From NCBI RefSeq assembly GCF_900110835.1, contig NZ_FOJG01000002.1, positions 2,260,979-2,324,978 on the forward strand: a stretch of 64,000 bases of DNA, read 5' to 3'. This DNA is from Chitinophaga arvensicola. Its GTDB lineage: Bacteria > Bacteroidota > Bacteroidia > Chitinophagales > Chitinophagaceae. Made by a program: the position numbers and the translations under genes. Shown here piece after piece: positions 51,103 to 59,440 of the stretch. Numbering within the stretch: the first letter of the stretch is position 1; the number at the start of each line of letters is the position of its first letter. The notes below the pieces were generated by a model. It was not told where the DNA came from. It was given only the letters and a program-made list of their open reading frames with translations, and did not search any database.

Positions 51103-51852
51103 CTATTTTATAGCAGCCAGTTCTTTTTTTGATAACCTGACCCACTTGCGGATTGTACGACGGATATATCTCGGATGCAAATCTATTTCTGCCCGGGTTT
51201 TCTCAAACTGTGCCCTGGCTTCCGGAATACGGACCTGCTTTTTCAGCAGCAAGCCATAATAATACATTGCCTCCAGCGAATGATGTACCTGTATAATTTT
51301 CTGATAGGCTTCTTCTGCCTTTGCCGTTTCACCCACCTGCTCCAATGCCTGCGCATACATCAATTCATCTTCTGCCTTGCTCATCCGCACCCCTTTAAAG
51401 CTGTTCACCTTATCAAAGCTCACAATACTGGATGCATATTCGCCATTCAGGAACTGCAACCGTGCCAGCTGCAGAATAATTCCCGGATCCTTACTGAAAG
51501 AATTCGCACATTCCAGCGTGAGCGCAATAGCTTTATCATATTGCTGTTGCTGCGCATAGGCGTCTGCCAGCTGCATTTTGTTGGTTACGGTATCGGATAT
51601 ACGTACCTTTTTCTCCCATTCGTTGATCCGCCCGTTGGGCCATAAAGTGCGTAAAAGGTTTTCGCCAAAGGCGCCACTGGTAATATCCGGTAAGATTTCC
51701 CGGATAAAATACACCACTGATCCGATCATGGGCACAAATAGAATAAAGAAAAGCCAGTCCCGGTTGCCCGTTTTAAACGCGTGCACCAGGCAAAAAATTT
51801 GCAGGGCAATAACAAGATAATAATAGTCACTCCAAAATGGGAACATAGCCAT
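51103..51852 (-). CDS. membrane-anchored TPR protein
   Basis: 249 residues; ATGs at 51852 and 51846 are both possible. The first 60 residues hold two hydrophobic helices resembling the cardiolipin-synthase N-terminal (PLDc_N) hairpin (DWLFFILFVPMIGSVVYFI). Cytoplasmic tetratricopeptide repeats (about 90-225) follow, with LADAYAQQQQYDKAIALTLE, LARLQFLNGEYASSIVSF and AEEAYQKIIQVHHSLEAMYY. It probably acts as a scaffold at the membrane. A perfect -7 box (51885-51892) precedes it. Confidence 0.75.
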   Translation of the reverse strand: MAMFPFWSDYYYLVIALQIFCLVHAFKTGNRDWLFFILFVPMIGSVVYFIREILPDITSGAFGENLLRTLWPNGRINEWEKKVRISDTVTNKMQLADAYAQQQQYDKAIALTLECANSFSKDPGIILQLARLQFLNGEYASSIVSFDKVNSFKGVRMSKAEDELMYAQALEQVGETAKAEEAYQKIIQVHHSLEAMYYYGLLLKKQVRIPEARAQFEKTRAEIDLHPRYIRRTIRKWVRLSKKELAAIK

Positions 51853-51884
51853 ATCGATATCAGGGTTGGAAAACTGATTAGCTC

Positions 51885-51892
51885 CAAAAATA
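51885..51892 (-). promoter_or_regulatory. -7 box of the TPR gene
   Basis: TATTTTTG on the minus strand matches TAnnTTTG, 32 nt before ATG 51852, in the divergent gap with the TIGR02117 gene. Confidence 0.45.
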
Positions 51893-51934
51893 GTAAAATA
51901 TGCTAATTTGTCGTTCTGAACTAACCTGAAACAA

Positions 51935-52612
51935 TTGAAAAAAGCGCTTAAGATTACCGGTTACTCGTTGTTAACCTTTCTCCTGCTGATAGGCCTGTAC
52001 CTGCTTTCAGCCTACACCCTGTCACGCATGAGCACCGACCGGGAAACCGTAGCCGATGCCGATATTCCGATCTATATTCTTACCAACGGGGTACATACCG
52101 ACCTGGTAGTACCTGTACGTACCGCACAAACCGACTGGAGTACCCGCATTCCTTTTGGCAATACCACCGGCAAGGATACTACTGCCCAATGGCTGGCCTT
52201 CGGCTGGGGTGATAAAGGTTTTTACCTGGAAACACCCACCTGGAATGATCTTAAAGCCAGTACCGCATTAAAAGCGGCATTTAACCTGAGTACATCTGCC
52301 ATTCACGCCACTTATTACCGTCAGCTTACAGAAGATGAAAGCTGCCACCGGATTATGATCAGTTCTTCGCAATATGCGCGGTTAGTCGCCTATATCAATA
52401 ACAGCTTTTTAACCGGCGCCGATGGCATGCCGGTATATATTGCCACCAATGCCAACTACGACCGCAACGATGCGTTTTATGAAGGCAAAGGCAGTTATAA
52501 CCTGTTTCATACCTGCAATACCTGGGCAAATAACGGTTTAAAAAGTTGCGGCCAAAAGGCTTGCCGGTGGACGATTTTCGATACGGGGATTTTTTATCAG
52601 TACCGCAAGTAA
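51935..52612 (+). CDS. TIGR02117 (DUF2459) family protein
   Basis: 225 residues from a TTG start. One N-terminal membrane helix (about 7-29) is followed by an extracytoplasmic domain with the family patterns IYILTNGVHTDLVVPV, AFGWGDKGFYLETPTW and the terminal FHTCNTWANNGLK. The conserved His-Thr-Asp, Cys and Asn-Thr-Trp suggest a hydrolase-like active site, but no activity is known to me. It is a single gene. Confidence 0.85.
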   Translation: MKKALKITGYSLLTFLLLIGLYLLSAYTLSRMSTDRETVADADIPIYILTNGVHTDLVVPVRTAQTDWSTRIPFGNTTGKDTTAQWLAFGWGDKGFYLETPTWNDLKASTALKAAFNLSTSAIHATYYRQLTEDESCHRIMISSSQYARLVAYINNSFLTGADGMPVYIATNANYDRNDAFYEGKGSYNLFHTCNTWANNGLKSCGQKACRWTIFDTGIFYQYRK

Positions 52613-53083
52613 TACTCATGTTGTAGTGGCAGTTTGCAGCTGTCCTGGGATAAAGCATACTGAATTTTAGTGCCGGTCTCGAAGCCTGTCCGACCAGGGG
52701 TTTAATACTAGTGGAGTGCTAGTGTCAAGCTAGGTTCACCTGCCTATAACTTACTTATAACTTATACTTAAGTCCTCGATATCCCGTACCTGATAAATGC
52801 AGGTTATGTGTAGGTAAAAGGCTTATCTGGGAGGGAAGAGGGGGGAGATTACTTTTCCTCTAAATATAACAGCCGGCGCATTACTTGCGTCGGCTGTTAC
52901 ATTTAGCCCCAATGATTTATTTAGCTAACCAGCGATTATTACAAAAGGATTAACTACCTATAAACAAAATCATTGATTCCTGTTTTTTATTAACCTCCGG
53001 AAGTATCTCTTCCACAGGTTATTGCCGGTACTTTTCAGTATATTTATTATCATTTTTTTTATTCCTCAAAACATATAACCATT
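52613..53083. other. long non-coding gap before the Crp/Fnr gene
   Basis: 471 bp with no supported gene in any frame. It has short direct repeats (CTAGTG about every 12 bp near 52710-52728; ATAACTTA twice near 52745-52760) and a hairpin at 52867-52899. The sequence from 52990 on is A/T-rich and may be the promoter region of the Crp/Fnr gene, but no exact -7 box was found. Confidence 0.4.
52867..52899. repeat. inverted repeat (hairpin)
   Basis: TAACAGCCG and CGGCTGTTA flank an inner CGC/GCG, giving a stem of about 12 bp with one bulge around ATTACTT. It lacks a T-run on either strand, so it may be a terminator of the TIGR02117 transcript or an unrelated element. Confidence 0.5.
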
Positions 53084-53653
53084 ATGGACTCCTTATTTTC
53101 TTTACTTTCTACATTGGGCACGATTTCTCAGGATCTCAAAAATGAAATCAACAACAAACTTAAAATTATGACACTCCAGAAAGGGGAGATGTTACTACGG
53201 CAGGAAGAGGTTTGCAATCACTTATTCTTTGTATCCAAAGGGTTATTGAGAGCTTACTATGAAAAAGATGAGGAAGATATCACGAGTTGGTTTATGATGG
53301 AGAATGACTTTATCGTATCAGTACAATCTTTCTTCAGGAGGATTCCAAGTCACGAATCCATTCAGGCACTGGAAAATTGCGAGTTGGCATGTATTCATCA
53401 CGATGATCTGATGGATATCTATGCGAATTTCCTCGAGTTCAATATTATAGGGCGCAAACTTACTGAGCATTATTATTGTAAATGTGATGAGCGTTTGTTA
53501 GGCATGAGAAAGCAACGCGCATCTGAAAAATATGATTTCCTGCTGGAACACCACAATGAACTGCTGTTAAGGGTTCCAACAAAATTCATTGCTTCTTATC
53601 TTGGGGTTGCTTCCAGGACATTTTCCCGGATGAGATCTGAAATAAGACAATGA
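53084..53653 (+). CDS. Crp/Fnr family transcriptional regulator
   Basis: 189 residues. The cyclic-nucleotide-like beta-roll (about 15-125) shows MTLQKGEMLLRQEEVCNHLF and SKGLLRAYYEKDEEDITSWF. The C-terminal part (about 140-189) has KFIASYLGVASRTFSRMRS as a helix-turn-helix. The cAMP-contact Arg/Ser pair is not present, so another signal or none is likely, as in many Bacteroidota members. No neighbouring gene is obviously its target. Confidence 0.88.
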   Translation: MDSLFSLLSTLGTISQDLKNEINNKLKIMTLQKGEMLLRQEEVCNHLFFVSKGLLRAYYEKDEEDITSWFMMENDFIVSVQSFFRRIPSHESIQALENCELACIHHDDLMDIYANFLEFNIIGRKLTEHYYCKCDERLLGMRKQRASEKYDFLLEHHNELLLRVPTKFIASYLGVASRTFSRMRSEIRQ

Positions 53654-54032
53654 TTCAAGCAAAAAACGCTGCTATTTATCCTTGATACAATTGCATCCCA
53701 ACATAACATCAGGAGAAACAACCCTTCGAAAAAACCAAATTTAAGACGATAATATTTGAGGACAAATGGCACTTTTTTTCTCATTCCAATTCTCTAATTT
53801 CGATCCTATACAACAAAAACAAGTACCGAAAATCCATCCGTACAAACAACAAACGACTCATTAGAAAAACCGAAAGAACAACCGTACAACAACAATTCAA
53901 AAACATTTATTTATCTATTGTTTAACCCCCAAACCAGCTGTGGATCTGGCGTGGCATTGCTATGGAGTAAAGTAACTACAGTTGGGTAATTTCCCCTCCC
54001 CATCCTTAAAGGGTGGGGAAAAGGGGAAGCAG
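53654..54032. other. A/T-rich non-coding gap
   Basis: 379 bp without a supported gene. Repeated CAACAA/ACAACC stretches occur around 53810-53900. An imperfect inverted repeat (TTCCCCTCCCCATCC ... GGGTGGGGAAAAGGGGAA, about 53991-54028) lies just past the stop of the membrane gene ending at 54033 and may terminate it. Confidence 0.4.
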
Positions 54033-54446
54033 TTATTTAGCCGTATTGCAGCAGATGGTCAGTACAACACTTACCAACGCAGCGACCAAAGTCAGCGGCA
54101 ATAAAAAATCAAATGCAAACTCACCGACAATACGCAGGTATTGTTGTAATGAATAGTTCTGAAACTTAGGCATATAGATATTCCTGACGCTTAACCATGC
54201 GATCGATGAAAGTAACAGCAATGGAATAAGGAAGCGAAAAACAAAGTGCGGTGCCAGGAATTTTGCCTGTTCCAGATAAACGAGGGCATAACACCAGCCG
54301 ATAACGGCGCCCATTACCAACGGACAAAAACACAACAGGAAAAGTCCGCCGTAAGTGCCCAGATCCTTACGGGTAATAATGGTAACAATATAGATCACAG
54401 TAGCCAGAAAGCCTGTCAGAGCGGCTATACCAAAAGTTAATTTCAT
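54033..54446 (-). CDS. small multi-pass membrane protein, unknown function
   Basis: 137 residues with four hydrophobic segments (about 6-26, 33-55, 68-84 and 110-132). No motif is recognised. Its ATG overlaps the stop of the upstream gene (ATGA-type, 4 bp), so the two are translationally coupled and may act together at the membrane. Confidence 0.6.
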   Translation of the reverse strand: MKLTFGIAALTGFLATVIYIVTIITRKDLGTYGGLFLLCFCPLVMGAVIGWCYALVYLEQAKFLAPHFVFRFLIPLLLLSSIAWLSVRNIYMPKFQNYSLQQYLRIVGEFAFDFLLPLTLVAALVSVVLTICCNTAK

Positions 54447-55363
54447 TTGCTGTTGTTTAACTGTACACCATAATACCTGTCATTGGAACGCAACAATGCA
54501 AATGGTGCGTTGTGTGCGTGATAATAATTCAGGCTTCGCCAGAACTCTTTTTTTGTACTCCCTTCCAGTACCATTTCATGTTTAAACCGGAGTGTATCCT
54601 GTTGGATGGTCAGGTACAGGAAACTGGTGCCAAACCAGGAATCTGTTTTTTCATTAATAAGACTTTCTTTCTTCACCTGTTCCAGTACAAGGCCATCATT
54701 CGCCAGGTCGGGAAGTTCATCGCTATTCATTTTTTGATATAATCCTTTGCCATACAGGGCATGCCATTGATGGCGGATCAGAAATAATACAACATCTTTT
54801 TCTTCTTTAAACGCATCTGTTCTGTAATTCCAGGCATCTTTATAAGAAAGATAAAAAACGGTATCCGACTGTTGTTTCAGTTGCTCATATGTTGCTTGTT
54901 CCTTCACGTATGAATGCGGGATGGTATCTCCATCCATCCACCAGGTACTATAATATTCGGGATGAAGCAGAAATCCCTTCATGGGATGAATACGCCGGTA
55001 TTCATTACTGATAGTCAGCGAGTCTGTTACTTTACCCTCGCTATCAATTTTATAAAAACTTTGTTCATCCTGGCGCTCACCCATTTCCCCGGGGATGGAA
55101 GCGATAAGTGCTGTTTTACTTTTTTCATCATAAAAAGGAGCGGAAAGCGACCGCGTATCGAAATCACTGCTGAACAACGGACGGATCGCATAGCTGCCGG
55201 CATGTACGCCTTCTTCCAGGGTAGGGTAAGTATTATATACTGATGGGAGGGGCGGCGAATCTATTGCATTTTGAAACCAATAACGGTAAAATATACTGAT
55301 CAAAAAAATCGCCGCCAGGACAAACAACAATAAAAGATTTTTCTGAACTAACGTAACAAACAT
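54443..55363 (-). CDS. membrane-anchored hypothetical protein (306 aa)
   Basis: 306 residues with one N-terminal helix (about 8-27, LLLLFVLAAIFLISIFYRYW) and a large extracytoplasmic part. Segments KTALIASIPGEMGE, DSEGKVTDSLTISNEYRRIH and KKEFWRSLNYYHAH do not match a family I know. It is followed, with a 4-bp overlap, by the small membrane gene. Confidence 0.6.
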   Translation of the reverse strand: MFVTLVQKNLLLLFVLAAIFLISIFYRYWFQNAIDSPPLPSVYNTYPTLEEGVHAGSYAIRPLFSSDFDTRSLSAPFYDEKSKTALIASIPGEMGERQDEQSFYKIDSEGKVTDSLTISNEYRRIHPMKGFLLHPEYYSTWWMDGDTIPHSYVKEQATYEQLKQQSDTVFYLSYKDAWNYRTDAFKEEKDVVLFLIRHQWHALYGKGLYQKMNSDELPDLANDGLVLEQVKKESLINEKTDSWFGTSFLYLTIQQDTLRFKHEMVLEGSTKKEFWRSLNYYHAHNAPFALLRSNDRYYGVQLNNSK

Positions 55364-55587
55364 AGACGGAATTTAATAAAAAACGGTAAATCTAATCGCT
55401 CGCTTCTGCCAACCTATCCAGCCATACTTTCTTTCTGATTCAGAATTTGATATCTTTAAAATCAAGGGAATGGCTGTAGCGCAAAATACTTTTTTCTACG
55501 CTAACATCCATATAGCTTCCCGGGTATAATGAGACTATAAGATGAACAAATGAGATGCTTTAATGAATTAGCAGCCACCGAAGAGGC

Positions 55588-55595
55588 TATTTTTG
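55588..55595 (+). promoter_or_regulatory. -7 box of the GH43 gene
   Basis: TATTTTTG matches TAnnTTTG, 30 nt before ATG 55626. No TTG at a suitable -33 distance. Confidence 0.45.
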
Positions 55596-55625
55596 CTCCG
55601 GATTAAATATAGTAAAGCCACGAAG

Positions 55626-57131
55626 ATGAAATTTAAACTCTTAGCAGCAGTACTGATCAGTACCCTGGCCTGCGGACAGCATACCAGCGCACAACAGGCA
55701 AATATTCCAGGCGATTTCGCAGACCCCTCCATTATCCGGAAAGGCAATAACTATTACGCTATCGGAACGTCGAGCGAATGGGGACCTCATTTTCCCATTT
55801 TCCAATCCAATAACCTGAAACAATGGAAACAAACCGGCTTCCTGTTTGAGCAGGCCCCTACCTGGACAACCGCCTCCTTCTGGGCGCCGGAATTTTATTT
55901 CCATAACAATACCTACTTCGTTTATTATACCGCCAGAAGAAAAAGCGACGGCATCTCCTGTATTGGTGTAGCCACTTCCAGCTTCCCGGATCGGGGTTTT
56001 AAAGATCATGGCGTTATTATCGAATATGGCAAGGAAGCTATAGACGCTTTTGTTTTTAACGATAACGGGCAGTTATATATCACCTGGAAAGCATACGGAC
56101 TCGATAAGAGACCTATTGAGCTGCTTGGCAGCAAACTATCGGACGACGGGCTTTCCCTCAGGGGCGAACCCTTTACCCTGATGAAAGATGAAGGACGCCA
56201 GGGAATGGAAGGACAAAGCATCCTGAAAAAAGATCAATATTATTATCTCTTCTACTCTGTTGGTAACTGCTGCGGAGTATCCTGCAGTTATAACGTGCGC
56301 GTGGCAAGGGCTACCTCTTTCAAAGGCCCCTATGAGGATTATGCTGCCAACCCCGTACTTACAGATGGCGGCGACTGGAAATGCCCCGGCCACGGTACTT
56401 TTGTTGAAGATGCCAGCGGAAATAACTACTATATCTATCATGCCTACAACAAATCCAGCAATGTATTTACCGGCAGAGAGGCACTAATGGCCGCACTATC
56501 CTGGAATAAAGACCAGTGGCCGGTATTACAGCATACGCCCGCGCTGGAAAATCCCCAAAAAGATTTCAATCTCCATGATGATTTTAAAAATGCAAAAGGT
56601 CCTGTCTTCTGGCAATGGGATTTCAGGAATACACAGCCGGTGTTCCGGCAGGCAAAGGGTAAATTATATCTGTCTGGCAAATCCAATGATAAAAACCCAT
56701 CTGGTATAGCGCTCACCGTAAGACCTTATGCTGCTGCCTACGAAATCAGCACCGCCGTTTTAAATACCAATAAGGCCGCTAAAGGATTGATCATCTATGG
56801 GGATGTATCTTCTTCGGCAGGTATTGCCGTGCGTGATAATAAAGTAGAATTCTGGGTATCGGGAGATGGCAAACGCAAGGTGCTCAGTGAAGCTACCATC
56901 CCGCAAACGAATGCACCTGTTTACCTGAAAATGACGGTATCACCGGATTTCACCTGCACCGTTTACTGGAAACAAACAGCAGACTGGCAGCTACTCACCC
57001 CCAACCAGCAGCCGTATTCCATTGCCTCACTGCCACCATGGGATCGCAGCCCCCGCCCGGGATTGAATTACCAGGGCAGCCCGGAAGAAAACGGCGTATT
57101 TGGCTTCTTCGATATTAAGTATACCCACTAA
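55626..57131 (+). CDS. glycoside hydrolase family 43 protein
   Basis: 501 residues from ATG 55626. The signal (KFKLLAAVLISTLACG) ends near a Cys, so it may be lipid-anchored; cleavage after TSAQQ is the alternative. The five-bladed propeller (about 27-300) holds the GH43 triad: Asp base in FADPSIIR, Asp in AIDAFVFND, Glu acid in GMEGQSIL. A Cys-rich loop NCCGVSCSYN is unusual. A C-terminal beta-sandwich (about 325-501) may help substrate binding. Likely substrates are arabinan or xylan side chains. No SusC/SusD genes are nearby. Confidence 0.88.
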   Translation: MKFKLLAAVLISTLACGQHTSAQQANIPGDFADPSIIRKGNNYYAIGTSSEWGPHFPIFQSNNLKQWKQTGFLFEQAPTWTTASFWAPEFYFHNNTYFVYYTARRKSDGISCIGVATSSFPDRGFKDHGVIIEYGKEAIDAFVFNDNGQLYITWKAYGLDKRPIELLGSKLSDDGLSLRGEPFTLMKDEGRQGMEGQSILKKDQYYYLFYSVGNCCGVSCSYNVRVARATSFKGPYEDYAANPVLTDGGDWKCPGHGTFVEDASGNNYYIYHAYNKSSNVFTGREALMAALSWNKDQWPVLQHTPALENPQKDFNLHDDFKNAKGPVFWQWDFRNTQPVFRQAKGKLYLSGKSNDKNPSGIALTVRPYAAAYEISTAVLNTNKAAKGLIIYGDVSSSAGIAVRDNKVEFWVSGDGKRKVLSEATIPQTNAPVYLKMTVSPDFTCTVYWKQTADWQLLTPNQQPYSIASLPPWDRSPRPGLNYQGSPEENGVFGFFDIKYTH

Positions 57132-57138
57132 AATGAAC

Positions 57139-57181
57139 ACCGGGGCCGGTAAGATTTAACATAACGCTTACCGGCTCCGGT
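57139..57181. terminator. hairpin after the GH43 gene
   Basis: ACCGGGGCCGGTAAG pairs with CTTACCGGCTCCGGT (one G-T pair) around a 13-nt loop, 8 nt past the stop. No T-run follows, so it may be a weak or rho-assisted terminator. Confidence 0.6.
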
Positions 57182-57267
57182 TCGGAAAAAGGCCCCATCG
57201 CAACGATTAGTGTAAAAAATGCCTCAGTCAGATTGCCCGGATGTGGATTTGGGGAAAATCCACCCAT

Positions 57268-59271
57268 TTACGCAGGGTCCGGCGTTGGTAAAATAATGCT
57301 GAACGTAGCCCCCTCCTTTTCTTTGCCGTTGGCCCATATCGTACCACCATGACGTTCCGATATTTTCCGGCATAGCGCCAGCCCCAGACCTGTACCTTCA
57401 AACTGGTCCTTTGAATTAAGACGGGAGAAAATCTGGAAGATCTTATCTGCATATTGCTCGTTAAAGCCAATACCATTGTCCGATACTACGATCTTTACAT
57501 AATGACGCCGTTCGTCCAGCTTCTCTTTCAGCAACTCCTCCACTAACACGGGCGCTGCGCTGATGCGGATCACCGGATCACGTTCCGGAGTGGAAAACTT
57601 AAGCGCATTGCTGATCAGGTTAGAAAATAACTGTGACGTAAGCAAAGGAAAACCTGCTATCAATGGCAGATCTGTATACTCGATGCTGGCCTGTTTTTCC
57701 CGGATCACCACCTCAAAGTCGCTTTCCACCTCCTTCAGGATACTGTTGAGATCCACCTGCCCCACTTCCAGGTCTACTTCCTGGAAAGAAGAAAAAGACA
57801 GTATTCCTTCAATCATGGAATAAATACGTTTAGCCGAGTCAGATATCTTAGCAAGATACCTGGCGCTTTTTGTATCCAGCTGATGCCCGCATTCATCGGT
57901 AAGCAAACCGGCAAACAATACGATTTTTCGCACCGGTTCCTTCATATCATGTGAGGATACATGTGCAAACTGCCGCAAGTCTTCATTAGAGCGGTGCAAC
58001 GCCCTGGTCCTGTCTTCCACCAATACTTCCAGTTCTTCGCGGCTGCGGCGCAACGCTTCCTCTGCCAGCCGTATTTCGGTAATATCGCGGGTGGTTCCTG
58101 CTACTGCCTCTACATCGCCTTCTTCATTGACTACCGGTACGAAGATATAATCATAGATGCGTTTGCCCAGCACGGCATGCGGGAAGGAAACCTCTCCCCG
58201 TACTGATTTCCGGGTGGCCACTACCTGGTCTATCTCCCGTTCATGCATCTCGGCATGCCAGGGCTCATATCCGTTTTCCAGCAAACTTTTGCCGATTCCC
58301 TGTTCCCAGGTCTTGCCCCACATGGTGAGCAGTGCCTCATTGGCGTATGTAAAGCGATAGTTTACGTCTAATACATATATGAGATCAGGGGTATTATTGG
58401 TGATCGTTTCATAAAGCCGCTTGTAGCCTTCCAGGTCTTCCTTCGCCTGCTGCAGCGCCTCGTCCATTTGTTTGCGGATAGTGATATCCCTGGCGGCGCC
58501 GAACCATTCAACGATTTCACCGCTACTGCCCAGAATGGGAACAGCCCGGGAAAAGGCCCACCCCGGCGAGCCATCGGCCCGCAGTACCCGGTGTTCCATT
58601 TCAAAAATAGTTTTGGACGCAATGGCCGTTTGTATGGCAGCCCAAAGGCGTGGCTTCTCTTCCTCCGGAACATAGTGGGCATCCCAGTGGGATATGGGCG
58701 ATTTAACATCTTTCAGAAAACCCATCCCCTGTAATTCCCACATTTCCTTCCAATCAGGGCTCATCCGGTATCTCATTTCCGTAGTAGCCATAACCAGCGC
58801 CCGGAAACGCGCCTCGCTTTCCTTTACTTTCTTTCTGTCTTCCACCTGCACGGTAACGTCTGTGGCCATCACCGACACCCCCGTAACAGTTCCGTCAGCA
58901 GCAAACAAAGGCTGATACACATAGTCATAGTAAGCGTCGGTTTCACTGTTCTGCAACGTTACCTTTTCTTCATAGCTATGATGCGGCTGCCCCGTTCTAT
59001 AAACAGTTTGTATTAATGTGGGGAATGACTGGCCGCCCATTTCCGGCATCAGCTCCAGCAGTGGCTTTCCCACAATATCAGCATCACCTTTCCACAAGCG
59101 TAACATCGCCTGATTCACAAACTCCACCACCATATCCTGCCCGCTTAAGATAGCAAAACCCGCAGGAGATTGCAGCAACATATTACGGAACCGCTGCTCG
59201 CTATCTGTCAATAATCCATTTGCAGAAGAGGAAGAACCGGAAGGAAGATCAGGCTTGGTATACTCCAACAT
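57268..59271 (-). CDS. multi-PAS sensor histidine kinase, soluble
   Basis: 667 residues without membrane helices. Three PAS/PAC units (about 24-150, 155-280 and 290-410; for example GFAILSGQDMVVEFVNQAML, GSPGWAFSRAVP, DLIYVLDVNYRFTYANEALL) lead to a coiled coil and HisKA with His in VSSHDMKEPVRKI. HATPase_c follows (NLISNALKF, DNGIGFNEQ, GTGLGLAL). It probably senses a cytoplasmic signal; no partner regulator is adjacent. Downstream partners must be encoded elsewhere. Confidence 0.92.
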   Translation of the reverse strand: MLEYTKPDLPSGSSSSANGLLTDSEQRFRNMLLQSPAGFAILSGQDMVVEFVNQAMLRLWKGDADIVGKPLLELMPEMGGQSFPTLIQTVYRTGQPHHSYEEKVTLQNSETDAYYDYVYQPLFAADGTVTGVSVMATDVTVQVEDRKKVKESEARFRALVMATTEMRYRMSPDWKEMWELQGMGFLKDVKSPISHWDAHYVPEEEKPRLWAAIQTAIASKTIFEMEHRVLRADGSPGWAFSRAVPILGSSGEIVEWFGAARDITIRKQMDEALQQAKEDLEGYKRLYETITNNTPDLIYVLDVNYRFTYANEALLTMWGKTWEQGIGKSLLENGYEPWHAEMHEREIDQVVATRKSVRGEVSFPHAVLGKRIYDYIFVPVVNEEGDVEAVAGTTRDITEIRLAEEALRRSREELEVLVEDRTRALHRSNEDLRQFAHVSSHDMKEPVRKIVLFAGLLTDECGHQLDTKSARYLAKISDSAKRIYSMIEGILSFSSFQEVDLEVGQVDLNSILKEVESDFEVVIREKQASIEYTDLPLIAGFPLLTSQLFSNLISNALKFSTPERDPVIRISAAPVLVEELLKEKLDERRHYVKIVVSDNGIGFNEQYADKIFQIFSRLNSKDQFEGTGLGLALCRKISERHGGTIWANGKEKEGATFSIILPTPDPA

Positions 59272-59328
59272 ATATAGAAATTATTCGGGAACTAAAAGCC
59301 CGGCGACAATTTTCATGCCACCGCGACC

Positions 59329-59347
59329 GTATTATCCGCGATAATAC
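59329..59347. repeat. 19-bp hairpin GTATTATC-CGC-GATAATAC
   Basis: A perfect 8-bp inverted repeat with a 3-nt loop. It lies 94 bp past the rhamnosidase stop and 58 bp before the histidine-kinase ATG. Its role (terminator or operator) is open. Confidence 0.5.
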
Positions 59348-59440
59348 AGGAACCGGGCCATGATGCGCTGGCATCAGGTAAATACCAGCAGCAAGATAGG
59401 CAACGGCTTTTAATTCTCTTATCTATAACAGCCGTTTTTA

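Noticed and set aside
52613..53083. Hidden small RNA or decayed gene in the 471-bp gap
   Set aside because: No frame reads like protein, and no known RNA structure was recognised beyond one hairpin. Short direct repeats alone are not enough.
53991..54028. G/C-rich inverted repeat as a mobile-element end
   Set aside because: No transposase gene, target duplication or second copy is seen. It lies directly past a gene stop, so a terminator role is simpler.
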